Part shown: piece after piece, positions 46,929-55,084 of the stretch
Position numbering within the stretch: position 1 is the stretch's first letter
Layout: each line of letters begins with the position of its first letter
Source: Alphaproteobacteria bacterium
Lineage (GTDB): Bacteria > Pseudomonadota > Alphaproteobacteria > Rhodobacterales > Rhodobacteraceae
NCBI GenBank assembly: GCA_030425185.1
Contig: JAUIAU010000008.1
Location: 40,318-104,317, forward strand
Length of the DNA stretch: 64,000 nucleotides
Direction of reading: 5' to 3'
Translations under genes and position numbers: made by a program
The notes under the pieces: model-generated
The model's input: the letters and a program-made list of their open reading frames with translations, nothing else
Told to the model about the DNA's origin: nothing
The model's database searches: none

Positions 46929-47870
46929 TCATCCGTTGAACTTGAAGTCGATTTCAATCTGCGCCCCCAGATCGTTGTTGGCGCGGATGAAGGACTGGAT
47001 ACACTCGTGCAGTCCCCGCTCGAAGATGCCGTCGATCGTGCTGGTCCTGAGTGAAGTGCAGATCTCGTCGCTCATGTCGTGACAGGGCATCCGGGCCCCG
47101 TACTCCTCGGCGAGATAGCCGAGGTTGTCGCCGATCTTCGAAGCGCAGAACGCCAGGCTGCGCGGCAGGCGGCGGTCGAGGATCAGGAAATCCGCAATCG
47201 CCAGCGGGCGCACATCGCCGCCGTGCAGGTAGCGGAACGAGCCCTCTGCCGAGACCGAGCGCAGGATGGTCTCCCACTGCACGTTGTCGAGCGAGCTGCC
47301 GACGTGCAGCGCAGACGGCAGCAGCACGTAATACTTCACGTCCAGAATGCGCGCGGTGTTGTCGGCCCGTTCGAGAAAGGTGCCGATGCGCGCGAAGTCG
47401 TAGGCCTCGTTGCGCACCATGGTGCCATGCAGCGCCCCGCGCACGAAGGCGCTGCGCTCGCGGATCGTCGTCAGGACATGGGGCAGGTCACGCTCGTTCA
47501 CCCGGCGGGCCAGAAGGTCCTTCAGCACCATCCAGCACCCGTTCACCGCTTCCCAGACCTCGCGCGTGAGGGCGGTCCGGACGAGACGGGCGTTGTTCCG
47601 CGAGGCTTCGATCACCGACATGACCGAGGAGGGATTGTCCCGATCCCGCAGGAGGAAGTCCACGACACTCGGGCCGTCGTAGCTGTCATACCGCGACAGG
47701 TAGGCGGCGTCGGCCCCGGCCGTGGCGAGGATCGACGCCCATTCGTCCTGCGCAGCCGTCGACCGGGTCATGGCGATCCGGTGACCGGCATGGACGAGGC
47801 GCGCGGTATTCTCGCTGCGCTCGAGATAGCGGAACATCCAGTAGAGGCCGCCGGCGGTCTTTCCCAGCAT
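46929..47870 (-). CDS. Alpha-E domain-containing protein
   Basis: All-helical DUF403/alpha-E protein, 313 residues, starting MLGKTAGGLYWMFRYLERSENTARLVHAG, the family signature. It has no known catalytic residues and is presumed a scaffold or peptide carrier for the ATP-grasp ligase. It lies 3 bases after that gene and 7 before the transglutaminase gene. Confidence 0.9.
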   Translation of the reverse strand: MLGKTAGGLYWMFRYLERSENTARLVHAGHRIAMTRSTAAQDEWASILATAGADAAYLSRYDSYDGPSVVDFLLRDRDNPSSVMSVIEASRNNARLVRTALTREVWEAVNGCWMVLKDLLARRVNERDLPHVLTTIRERSAFVRGALHGTMVRNEAYDFARIGTFLERADNTARILDVKYYVLLPSALHVGSSLDNVQWETILRSVSAEGSFRYLHGGDVRPLAIADFLILDRRLPRSLAFCASKIGDNLGYLAEEYGARMPCHDMSDEICTSLRTSTIDGIFERGLHECIQSFIRANNDLGAQIEIDFKFNG

Positions 47871-47873
47871 CGG

Positions 47874-49301
47874 CTATTCCTCCAGAACCCAGGTGTCCTT
47901 GGTGCCCCCGCCCTGCGACGAGTTCACCACCAGCGACCCCTGCTTCAGCGCCACCCGCGTCAGGCCACCCGGCGTGATGTCCACCCGGTTCGGCGAGACC
48001 AGCGCGAAAGGCCGAAGATCGACGTGGCGGGGGGCCAGACCGGACTTCGTGAAGATCGGGACGGTCGACAGCGACAGCGTCGGTTGGGCGATGTAGTTGC
48101 CCGGCTTCGCGGTCAGCTTGTCCCGGAACGCGGCGAGTTCCTTCTTGCTGGCGGCCGGGCCGACCAGCATCCCGTAGCCGCCGGACCCGTGCACTTCCTT
48201 CACGACAAGCTCGGAGAGATGTTCCAGCACATAGGCCAGCGAGTCCGGCTCATTGCAGCGCCAGGTCGGCACGTTCGACAGGATCGCCTTCTCGCCCGTG
48301 TAGAACTCGACGATGTCCGGCATGTAGGAGTAGATCGCCTTGTCGTCCGCGATCCCCGTCCCGGGGGCATTCGCGATGGTGATCCCCCCCGACCGGTAGA
48401 CGTCCATGATCCCGGGAATGCCCAGCATCGAGTCGGGCCGGAAGTTGAGCGGGTCAAGGAAGTCGTCGTCCACCCGGCGGTACAGCACGTCAATCGGCTG
48501 GTAGCCCCGCGTCGTGCGCATCGCGATGCGACCATCGACCAACTTCAGGTCGTGCCCCTCGACAAGCTCGACGCTCATCTGGTCGGCGAGGAACGAGTGC
48601 TCGAAATAGGCCGAGTTGTGGATGCCCGGGGTCAGGATCGCCACCGTCGGTGCGCCAGTGCAGCGCTGAGGCGCGCACTCCGACAGCGAGCGCCGCAGAA
48701 GACGCGGATAGTTCGAGACCGGCTGCACCCGGTTCCGGATGAACAGCTCGGGGAACATCTGCAGCATCGTCTCGCGGTTCTCCAGCATGTAGGAGACGCC
48801 GGAAGGTGTGCGGGCATTGTCCTCGAGCACGTAGAATTCGTCCTCGCCGGTGCGCACGAGATCGGTGCCGACGATATGGGTGTAGACGCCGCCGGGGGGC
48901 GTGACGCCGATCATCTGGGGCAGGAACGCCTCGTTCTGCGCGATCATCGCTGCCGGCAGGCGGCCTGCCTTGATGATCTCCTGCCGGTGATAGATGTCGT
49001 GCAGGAAGGCGTTCACGGCGCGCACGCGCTGCTCGATCCCGCGGCTGAGCCGGGTCCACTCCCGCGCCGACAGGATCCGCGGCACGATGTCGAAGGGGAT
49101 CAGCCGCTCGTCGGCCTCGGCCCGGCCATAGACGTTGAAGGTGATCCCGGACAGCCGGAAGACGCTCTCGGCCTCCTGGGCTTTCCGGTGCAGGCGCTTC
49201 GGATCTTCCTCGGCGAACCACTCGTTATAGCTGAGATACGGGTCGCGGACCGTGCCTGATCCGTCCCCTGTCATTTCGTCGAAGATGCGCCTGTCGGTCA
49301 T
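47874..49301 (-). CDS. Circularly permuted type 2 ATP-grasp protein
   Basis: DUF404/DUF407 ATP-grasp ligase of 475 residues. Motifs are DPYLSYNEWFAEEDPKRL at the start, RTPSGVSYMLENRETM, LTPGIHNSAYFEHSFLADQM, and VVKEVHGSGGYGMLVGPAAS with the nucleotide-binding glycine loop. It is expected to form peptide or amide bonds. It is the first gene of the Anbu operon and is divergent from asd across about 200 bases. Confidence 0.9.
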   Translation of the reverse strand: MTDRRIFDEMTGDGSGTVRDPYLSYNEWFAEEDPKRLHRKAQEAESVFRLSGITFNVYGRAEADERLIPFDIVPRILSAREWTRLSRGIEQRVRAVNAFLHDIYHRQEIIKAGRLPAAMIAQNEAFLPQMIGVTPPGGVYTHIVGTDLVRTGEDEFYVLEDNARTPSGVSYMLENRETMLQMFPELFIRNRVQPVSNYPRLLRRSLSECAPQRCTGAPTVAILTPGIHNSAYFEHSFLADQMSVELVEGHDLKLVDGRIAMRTTRGYQPIDVLYRRVDDDFLDPLNFRPDSMLGIPGIMDVYRSGGITIANAPGTGIADDKAIYSYMPDIVEFYTGEKAILSNVPTWRCNEPDSLAYVLEHLSELVVKEVHGSGGYGMLVGPAASKKELAAFRDKLTAKPGNYIAQPTLSLSTVPIFTKSGLAPRHVDLRPFALVSPNRVDITPGGLTRVALKQGSLVVNSSQGGGTKDTWVLEE

Positions 49302-49504
49302 GCTGTGACGCTATCCGGAATCCGGGCCGCCGCAAGATACCGCGGATCGGCGCCGAGCGCGGCGCCCTGCTGCGCACACGGATTAATCGATTTGCCCTTT
49401 TTTTGAACAGGCGCAACATCACCGCGTGGGTCACCCCCCTTTTCGCCTCCGCGGCGATCCGCTATGGGGCGCCGTGAACCCCGTCAGAGAAGGAGAAGGT
49501 TCGG

Positions 49505-50527
49505 ATGGGCTACAGAGTTGTCGTCGCGGGCGCCACCGGCAACGTGGGCCGGGAAATGCTGAACATTCTCGCAGAACGCGGCTTTCCCGCGGACGAGGTC
49601 GCAGCCCTCGCATCGCGCCGGTCCCTCGGGACCGAGGTGAGCTATGGCGACAAGACGCTGAAGACCCGCGATCTGGCCACCTTCGACTTTGCCGGCTGGG
49701 ACATGGCGCTCTTTGCCATCGGGTCCGATGCCACCAAGGAGTACGCGCCCAAGGCCGCCGCGGCGGGCTGCGTGGTGATCGACAACTCGTCGCTCTATCG
49801 CTACGACCCCGACGTTCCGCTGATCGTGCCCGAGGTGAATGCCGACGCGGTCACCGGCTACACGAAGAAGAACATCATCGCGAACCCGAACTGCTCGACC
49901 GCGCAGATGGTTGTCGCGCTGAAGCCCCTGCACGACCGCGCGAAGATCAAGCGCGTCGTGGTCTCGACCTACCAGTCGGTGTCCGGCGCGGGCAAGGAGG
50001 GGATGGACGAGCTCTGGGACCAGACCAAGGCGGTCTACAACCCGACCTCCGAGGTGCCGCCGAAGAAGTTCCAGAAGCAGATCGCTTTCAACGTGATCCC
50101 GCACATCGACGTCTTCCTCGACGACGGCTCGACCAAAGAAGAGTGGAAGATGGTCGCGGAGACCAAGAAGATCCTCGATCCCAAGATCAAGGTGACCGCC
50201 ACCTGCGTGCGCGTTCCCGTCTTCGTCGGCCATTCGGAATCGATCAACATCGAGTTCGAGGACTTCCTCGACGAGGACGAGGCCCGCGACATCCTCCGCG
50301 AGGCACCCGGGATCATGGTCGTCGACAAGCGCGAGGCCGGTGGCTACGTCACGCCGATCGAGTGCGTCGGGGACTATGCGACGTTCATCAGCCGCATCCG
50401 CCAGGACTCGACCATCGACAATGGTCTGAACCTCTGGTGCGTGTCCGACAACCTGCGCAAGGGGGCTGCCCTGAACGCCGTGCAGATCGCCGAGGTCCTC
50501 GGGCAGCGCTGCCTGAAGAAGGGCTGA
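49505..50527 (+). CDS. asd: Aspartate-semialdehyde dehydrogenase
   Basis: Makes aspartate semialdehyde from aspartyl phosphate with NADPH, feeding lysine, threonine and methionine synthesis. The 340-residue protein has the N-terminal YRVVVAGATGNVGREML, the catalytic Cys in NPNCSTAQMVVALKPL and the conserved STYQSVSGAGKEGMDEL. RVPVFVGHSESINIEF contains the active His. AAGGAG lies about 10 bases before the ATG. Confidence 0.95.
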   Translation: MGYRVVVAGATGNVGREMLNILAERGFPADEVAALASRRSLGTEVSYGDKTLKTRDLATFDFAGWDMALFAIGSDATKEYAPKAAAAGCVVIDNSSLYRYDPDVPLIVPEVNADAVTGYTKKNIIANPNCSTAQMVVALKPLHDRAKIKRVVVSTYQSVSGAGKEGMDELWDQTKAVYNPTSEVPPKKFQKQIAFNVIPHIDVFLDDGSTKEEWKMVAETKKILDPKIKVTATCVRVPVFVGHSESINIEFEDFLDEDEARDILREAPGIMVVDKREAGGYVTPIECVGDYATFISRIRQDSTIDNGLNLWCVSDNLRKGAALNAVQIAEVLGQRCLKKG

Positions 50528-50567
50528 GACCCCGCTCACATCGTCCGACTGTCCGTTCGGATAGGAC

Positions 50568-50587
50568 CCCGCTATCTAAAGAGCGGG
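50568..50587 (+). terminator. Hairpin after asd
   Basis: CCCGCT and AGCGGG around an 8-base AT-rich loop, 40 bases after the asd stop, with no long T-run. A weak candidate terminator. Confidence 0.35.
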
Positions 50588-50664
50588 AGTCTTGTCCGCC
50601 TGCATCGATGCGACTCGGCGCGCCCGGCGCCAGAACGTGTCCGATGACAGGGAGACCAGCGGAC

Positions 50665-50865
50665 ATGCGTATTGCTTTGGTGATCGGGACCCAGGCCCGG
50701 CTTCGTGACCTCGTGCCGGCAGGGTGGGCCTCCGCCCCCGGCCCGGCGACGCCAACACCGAGGCCACGTCGGCCGGCACGGCCGCGCCTCGACCGGCGGG
50801 AGATCGAAGCCCTCCTGCGCGAGGAACTCCCGGCCCTTGCGACGCCCGTCCTGCGCAAGTCCTGA
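50665..50865 (+). CDS. Small hypothetical protein, 66 residues
   Basis: Unrecognised. The product has a short hydrophobic start, a Pro/Arg-rich middle (about residues 26-44) and an amphipathic helix (RREIEALLREELPAL). The frame is open with GGGAGA about 11 bases before ATG. The ORF lies between asd and a ribbon-helix-helix-like gene. It may be a real small protein or a chance frame in GC-rich DNA. Confidence 0.4.
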   Translation: MRIALVIGTQARLRDLVPAGWASAPGPATPTPRPRRPARPRLDRREIEALLREELPALATPVLRKS

Positions 50866-50871
50866 GGCGGA

Positions 50872-51153
50872 TCAGAACCCGATGACGTCCTCGGTGCCGG
50901 ACTGACGCGGTCCGGACATGAACACCGGACCGCCAACGGCGTCGTTCAGGAAATAGGGCGACCGCGTCGGGCGCTGGGCATAGTCGGGCGCGGCCACGGG
51001 CGGCGGCGGCGCAGTTCCCCGGGCGCGCCGCAATTCGGCGGCGAGGGCATCCCGGATCACTTGTGCAAGAGAGACCCTGCGGGCGGCGGCGAGATCGCAG
51101 GCCGCACGCAGGATGGGGTCGGACAGGCGGAGGCGGGTTTCATGGCTCATCAT
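50872..51153 (-). CDS. Small ribbon-helix-helix-like protein
   Basis: A 93-residue protein. Residues 3-44 (HETRLRLSDPILRAACDLAA, then RRVSLAQVIRDALAAELRRA) look like an Arc/CopG-type ribbon-helix-helix unit, with a strand followed by two helices. The second half is Pro-rich and ends with a Gly/Ser tail. It could bind DNA as a dimer. It is convergent with the 66-residue ORF (6 bases apart). No toxin partner is seen. Confidence 0.6.
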   Translation of the reverse strand: MMSHETRLRLSDPILRAACDLAAARRVSLAQVIRDALAAELRRARGTAPPPPVAAPDYAQRPTRSPYFLNDAVGGPVFMSGPRQSGTEDVIGF

Positions 51154-51204
51154 GCCCGCATCCTGTGAGGCGCACGGTTAATGATCCGTGAACGGCTTCG
51201 GGCG

Positions 51205-51855
51205 TCAGACCGGGGTGAAATTGCCCTTCCCGGGGTCGTAGCTGTGCAGCCTGCCGTTGCCGATCTCGGCCCACAGACCGTGCAGGGTCAGGCGACCTTC
51301 CTCGACGGCGGCGGCGATGTAGGGGAAGCTCATCAGGTTTTCCAGCGAGATCACCACCGATTCCTGTTCGAGCGCGCGCGCCCGGTCGGCGGCCTCGTTG
51401 ATGCCCGCGACCCGCTCCCAGCCGGGGCGGAGAATATCCAGCCAGCGCCCGATGAAACTGGTCTGCTTCTCCAGTTCCGGAGCATGCCCCTCGCACATGT
51501 CCATACACCCGCGCACGCCGCCACAGCTGGAATGCCCGATCACCAGGAGATGCGCGACCTTCAGGTGCTGCACGGCGTATTCGACGGCGGCCGAGGTTCC
51601 GTGGTGATCGCCGTCCGGATTGTAGGGCGGCACGAGGTTGGCAATGTTGCGATGGATAAACAGCTCGCCCGCGTCCGCCCCGAAGATCGCCGTGGCATTC
51701 ACCCGGCTGTCGCAGCACGAGATGATCATCGCCCGGGGACGCTGCCCCTCTTCCTCGAGGCGCTGGTACCAGAACTTGTTCTCGTCATAGGTGGTCGCCC
51801 GCCACCCGTGATAGCGCTGCTCCATGTACTTGGGCAGCGGTTTCGCAAGCTGCAT
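51205..51855 (-). CDS. Beta-class carbonic anhydrase
   Basis: Interconverts CO2 and bicarbonate. The 216-residue protein has the zinc ligands Cys and Asp in MIISCCDSRVNATAIFG and His-Cys in VIGHSSCGGVRGCM. FIHRNIANLVPPYN is the third conserved block. It has no signal peptide, so it acts in the cytoplasm. It stands alone, reading away from the next hypothetical gene. Confidence 0.93.
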   Translation of the reverse strand: MQLAKPLPKYMEQRYHGWRATTYDENKFWYQRLEEEGQRPRAMIISCCDSRVNATAIFGADAGELFIHRNIANLVPPYNPDGDHHGTSAAVEYAVQHLKVAHLLVIGHSSCGGVRGCMDMCEGHAPELEKQTSFIGRWLDILRPGWERVAGINEAADRARALEQESVVISLENLMSFPYIAAAVEEGRLTLHGLWAEIGNGRLHSYDPGKGNFTPV

Positions 51856-51992
51856 GTCGTGCCTCTCCGTCCATCCCCCGGTTTAGCGGCTTTTTCCGAA
51901 AACGCGAGGCAGAAGGCCCTGCGGCGACAACAAGTCCTTCACCTCTTTCGGTCAGACAGGACGGTGGGTGTGACTGGGACGAGGGCGAGACA

Positions 51993-52406
51993 ATGACCGA
52001 TCGCGATGATCCGGCCCGACGGGAACGGACGGGCCCAACCTACTTGATCCTCAGCGAGCAACCGCGGATCGACTATGATCGCTGGATCGAACTGGTCGTG
52101 GGGCTGGGGGAAGCCAAGGCCCGCACGCAGATGGCCAGCACCATCGGCAAGCTGGGTCCCCTACAGGATGACCTGTTCCGCGCCTTGCAGGCCGGTCAGA
52201 TGCTCCGCGTCTCGGCGCTCGCCGAGGATGTCATTCGGCTGGCGCGGGCTTCCGGCCTTGCCAGTTGCGCGATGATCGGGCGCGACCTGCAGCACTGCGC
52301 CAGAACCGGGGACACGGTTGCCGCGGGGGCTGTCCTGCATCGGCTTGCCCGGCATTGCTCGGGATCGGCCCGGAGTTGTCGCGAGCTGGCGGAACCGCTG
52401 GGCTAG
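51993..52406 (+). CDS. Hypothetical protein, possible HPt-like helical fold
   Basis: Unrecognised 137-residue, mostly helical protein. The spacing of hydrophobic residues in the C-terminal half (QDDLFRALQAG, then AEDVIRLARASGLASCAMIGRD, then LHRLARHC) resembles a histidine phosphotransfer domain. The place of the phospho-His is taken by other residues. If the fold is right, it would be a non-phosphorylated adaptor. It ends 58 bases before the aminopeptidase gene on the same strand. Confidence 0.55.
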   Translation: MTDRDDPARRERTGPTYLILSEQPRIDYDRWIELVVGLGEAKARTQMASTIGKLGPLQDDLFRALQAGQMLRVSALAEDVIRLARASGLASCAMIGRDLQHCARTGDTVAAGAVLHRLARHCSGSARSCRELAEPLG

Positions 52407-52464
52407 GCCCTTGGCCTTCGCAGACGGGCGACCTAGGCTCCCGGCATCGCCTGCCGGAGACATC

Positions 52465-53868
52465 ATGTTCGACCCTGACACCCAAGCCCCGCGCTTTGCC
52501 GACCCGACGCCGGATGCCATTCCCGTTCTTCCCGTCACCGGGATCGATGATCCGGTGCTCGCAGACCGACTGAGCCCGGCCCAACGGACCTGGCTGACGG
52601 CCACCGGCCTGAAGGGCGCGCCCGGCAGCCACACCGTGATCCCCGCAGAGGATGGTCGCATCGCCTGCGTCGTCGTCGCGCTCGGCACGCCGGAGGCGCG
52701 GGCGCGCACCCGGTTCGCCCTCGGTGCGGTCGCGGCTGCCGTGCCCGGAGGCACCTATCGCCTCGACGACCGCCTCAGCTCGGACGACCGGGCGGAAGCG
52801 GCGCTCGGATGGCTTCTCGCGGGCTATCGCTACGACCACCGCAAGGACGCGGCCGCCCCGACCGTGGCGGGCCTCGTGGTCCCCGACGGCATCGACGGGC
52901 GACGGATCGAAAGCATCGCTGCAGGCGAATGCCTGACGCGCGAGCTGATCAACACGCCGGCCAACGACATGGGACCCGCCGAGCTGGAAGCGGCGGCGCG
53001 GGCGCTTGCGGTCCGGCACGGCGGGAAGGCGCGCGTCACCACGGGTGACGACCTGGTCGCGGAGAACCTGCCGCTGGTCCATGCGGTCGGGCGCGCCTCC
53101 GACCGTGCCCCGCGCCTGATCGACCTGCGGTTCGGCGGGACCGGCCCGGCCGTCACGCTGGTCGGCAAGGGCGTCGTCTTCGACACCGGGGGGCTTAACC
53201 TGAAACCCGGAAGCTCGATGGCGCTGATGAAGAAGGACATGGGCGGTGCCGCCACGGTGCTGGGCCTCGCCGAGATGATCTGCCGTCTGCGCCGCGACCT
53301 GCGGCTGAGGGTGCTGATCCCGGCCGTCGAGAACAGCGTGGCGGGCAACGCCTTCCGCCCCGGAGACATACTGACCGCACGCAACGGGCTGACGGTCGAG
53401 ATCAACAACACGGATGCCGAAGGTCGCCTCGTCCTCGCCGATGCGCTGGCCCTTGCCGCGGAGGAGACGCCGGACCTGATCGTGTCGATGGCCACGCTGA
53501 CCGGGGCGGCCCGGGTGGCGGTCGGCCCGGACCTCGCGCCCTTCTACACCGACAGCGACGCGCTGGCGGCGGCCCTGTCGGAGGCCGCCGCCCGCGTGCG
53601 CGACCCGGTCTGGCGGATGCCGTTCCACGCACCCTACGAGGCCCTGATCGAGCCGGGCATCGCGGATCTCGACAACGCGCCCTCGGGCGGCATGGCCGGG
53701 TCGATCACCGCGGCGTTGTTCCTCCGGCGCTTCACGGCGGCGCGGCCCTACCTGCATTTCGACATCTACGGCTGGCAGCCGAGCCCGGCGCCGGCCCGGC
53801 CCAAGGGCGGCGTCGGGCAAGGCGCACGGGCGCTGCTCGACGTGCTGACGCAGGGGCTTCCCGGGTGA
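52465..53868 (+). CDS. Leucyl aminopeptidase family (M17) metallopeptidase
   Basis: Cytosolic dinuclear-zinc aminopeptidase, 467 residues. Signature block NNTDAEGRLVLADAL, metal ligands in GVVFDTGGLNLKP and MKKDMGGAA, and the catalytic region TLTGAARVAVG. Its length is short for M17 (about 500), like the PepB/YwaD-like alphaproteobacterial group. The stop overlaps the GTG start of the NlpC/P60 gene, so both likely recycle peptides. Confidence 0.9.
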   Translation: MFDPDTQAPRFADPTPDAIPVLPVTGIDDPVLADRLSPAQRTWLTATGLKGAPGSHTVIPAEDGRIACVVVALGTPEARARTRFALGAVAAAVPGGTYRLDDRLSSDDRAEAALGWLLAGYRYDHRKDAAAPTVAGLVVPDGIDGRRIESIAAGECLTRELINTPANDMGPAELEAAARALAVRHGGKARVTTGDDLVAENLPLVHAVGRASDRAPRLIDLRFGGTGPAVTLVGKGVVFDTGGLNLKPGSSMALMKKDMGGAATVLGLAEMICRLRRDLRLRVLIPAVENSVAGNAFRPGDILTARNGLTVEINNTDAEGRLVLADALALAAEETPDLIVSMATLTGAARVAVGPDLAPFYTDSDALAAALSEAAARVRDPVWRMPFHAPYEALIEPGIADLDNAPSGGMAGSITAALFLRRFTAARPYLHFDIYGWQPSPAPARPKGGVGQGARALLDVLTQGLPG

Positions 53869-54689
53869 CCGACCGGCGACGCTGGCCGTTCGACGGCACA
53901 ACCGCCTTGGCCGACCTGCGCGGGCGGGTCGATGCCGCGCGCTTCGTTCCCGGCGACCCCGCGCAGGTGATCGTTCCGGTGACCGGGCTGCGGGCCACGC
54001 CCGGCGGTGCGCTCGACCGCGAGCTTCTGTTCGGCGAGCCGGTGACGCGGATTGCCGATCACGGCGCCTGGACCTTCCTGCGCTGCACCCTCGACGGATA
54101 TGTCGGCTATGCCGAAACCCCGGCGCTCGGGGACCTGCGGAGCTCGACCCATCTGGTCACCGCGCGGCAGAGTCACCTCTATGCCGGGCCGGGACTCAAG
54201 ACCGGGGCCCGGCACACCCTCAGTTTCGGCAGCCGCCTCCAGGTGACCGGCGAGGACGACGGCTATGCGGCCACCCCGGACGGCTGGGTGCCTATGCGCC
54301 ACCTGACGCCACTCGGGTCCCTGCCGCGCGATCCCGCGGCGATGGCGGAACGCTTTCTCGGGACGCCGTATCTCTGGGGCGGCAATTCCGGCAGCGGGAT
54401 CGACTGCTCCGGGCTGGTGCAGTTGGCCTTTCTCGCCTGCGGGCTGCCCTGCCCGCGGGACAGCGACATGCAGGAGGTGGAGGTCGGGACGGCGCTGCCT
54501 GCCGACGCCGCGCTCCGGCGCGGCGACCTTGTGTTCTGGTCCAGGCATGTCGGGATGTTGCTGGACCCGGTGACCGTGATCCACGCCAACGCCTGGCACA
54601 TGGCCGTGGCGGCGGAACCTCTGGCCGAGGCGGAAGCCCGCATCCTCGCGCGCGAGTTCGGTCCGGTCACGGCGCGACGGCGCCCCTGA
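53865..54689 (+). CDS. NlpC/P60 family cysteine peptidase with SH3 domains
   Basis: Cell-wall peptide hydrolase, 274 residues. N-terminal SH3-like regions (about 30-150) precede an NlpC/P60 domain with the nucleophile Cys in SGIDCSGLVQLAF and the His in WSRHVGMLLDP. AWHMAVAAEPL is a likely third active-site region. There is no signal peptide, so it probably cuts recycled murein peptides such as L-Ala-gamma-D-Glu in the cytoplasm. Start GTG overlaps the aminopeptidase stop. Confidence 0.88.
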   Translation: MTDRRRWPFDGTTALADLRGRVDAARFVPGDPAQVIVPVTGLRATPGGALDRELLFGEPVTRIADHGAWTFLRCTLDGYVGYAETPALGDLRSSTHLVTARQSHLYAGPGLKTGARHTLSFGSRLQVTGEDDGYAATPDGWVPMRHLTPLGSLPRDPAAMAERFLGTPYLWGGNSGSGIDCSGLVQLAFLACGLPCPRDSDMQEVEVGTALPADAALRRGDLVFWSRHVGMLLDPVTVIHANAWHMAVAAEPLAEAEARILAREFGPVTARRRP

Positions 54690-54693
54690 CGCG

Positions 54694-55035
54694 TCAGTCC
54701 ACCGGCCGGATCAGCTTCCGCTCGAGGATGCGCAGCACGGTGCGCAGATCGTGTCCCCGGCGCAGGATCTGGCCATCGAGGCCCACGACGCTGTATTGCC
54801 CCTGCCGATTGGCGAGCTTCGGACGCTTCTCGATCCGGTAGAGCGGATGCTCGGCGGTGCGGCGAAAGACCGAGAACACCGCCAGGTCGCGCAGGCTGGA
54901 GATGCCGTAGTCGCGCCACTCACCGGCCGCGACCATGCGCCCGTAGAGCGACAGGATGACGTTGAGTTCCTGCCGGTTGAAATGCACCTGCTCGGGGGCG
55001 GCCTGCGAGAAGGGAAGCGGAGTCTGCACCGTCAT
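54694..55035 (-). CDS. DUF2794 domain-containing protein
   Basis: Alphaproteobacterial protein of unknown function, 113 residues. The family pattern is visible: FNRQELNVILSLYGRMVAAGEWRDYGI, AVFSVFRRTAEHPLYRIEKRP and LDGQILRRGHDLRTVLRIL. The start is set at the ATG giving MTVQTPLPF; the open frame upstream is longer but lacks similarity. It follows imuB by 49 bases on the same strand. Confidence 0.85.
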   Translation of the reverse strand: MTVQTPLPFSQAAPEQVHFNRQELNVILSLYGRMVAAGEWRDYGISSLRDLAVFSVFRRTAEHPLYRIEKRPKLANRQGQYSVVGLDGQILRRGHDLRTVLRILERKLIRPVD

Positions 55036-55084
55036 CCTGCCAAAGTGGCGCGCTGCGTTTTGCAAATCAAGCGGCGATCCTTGG

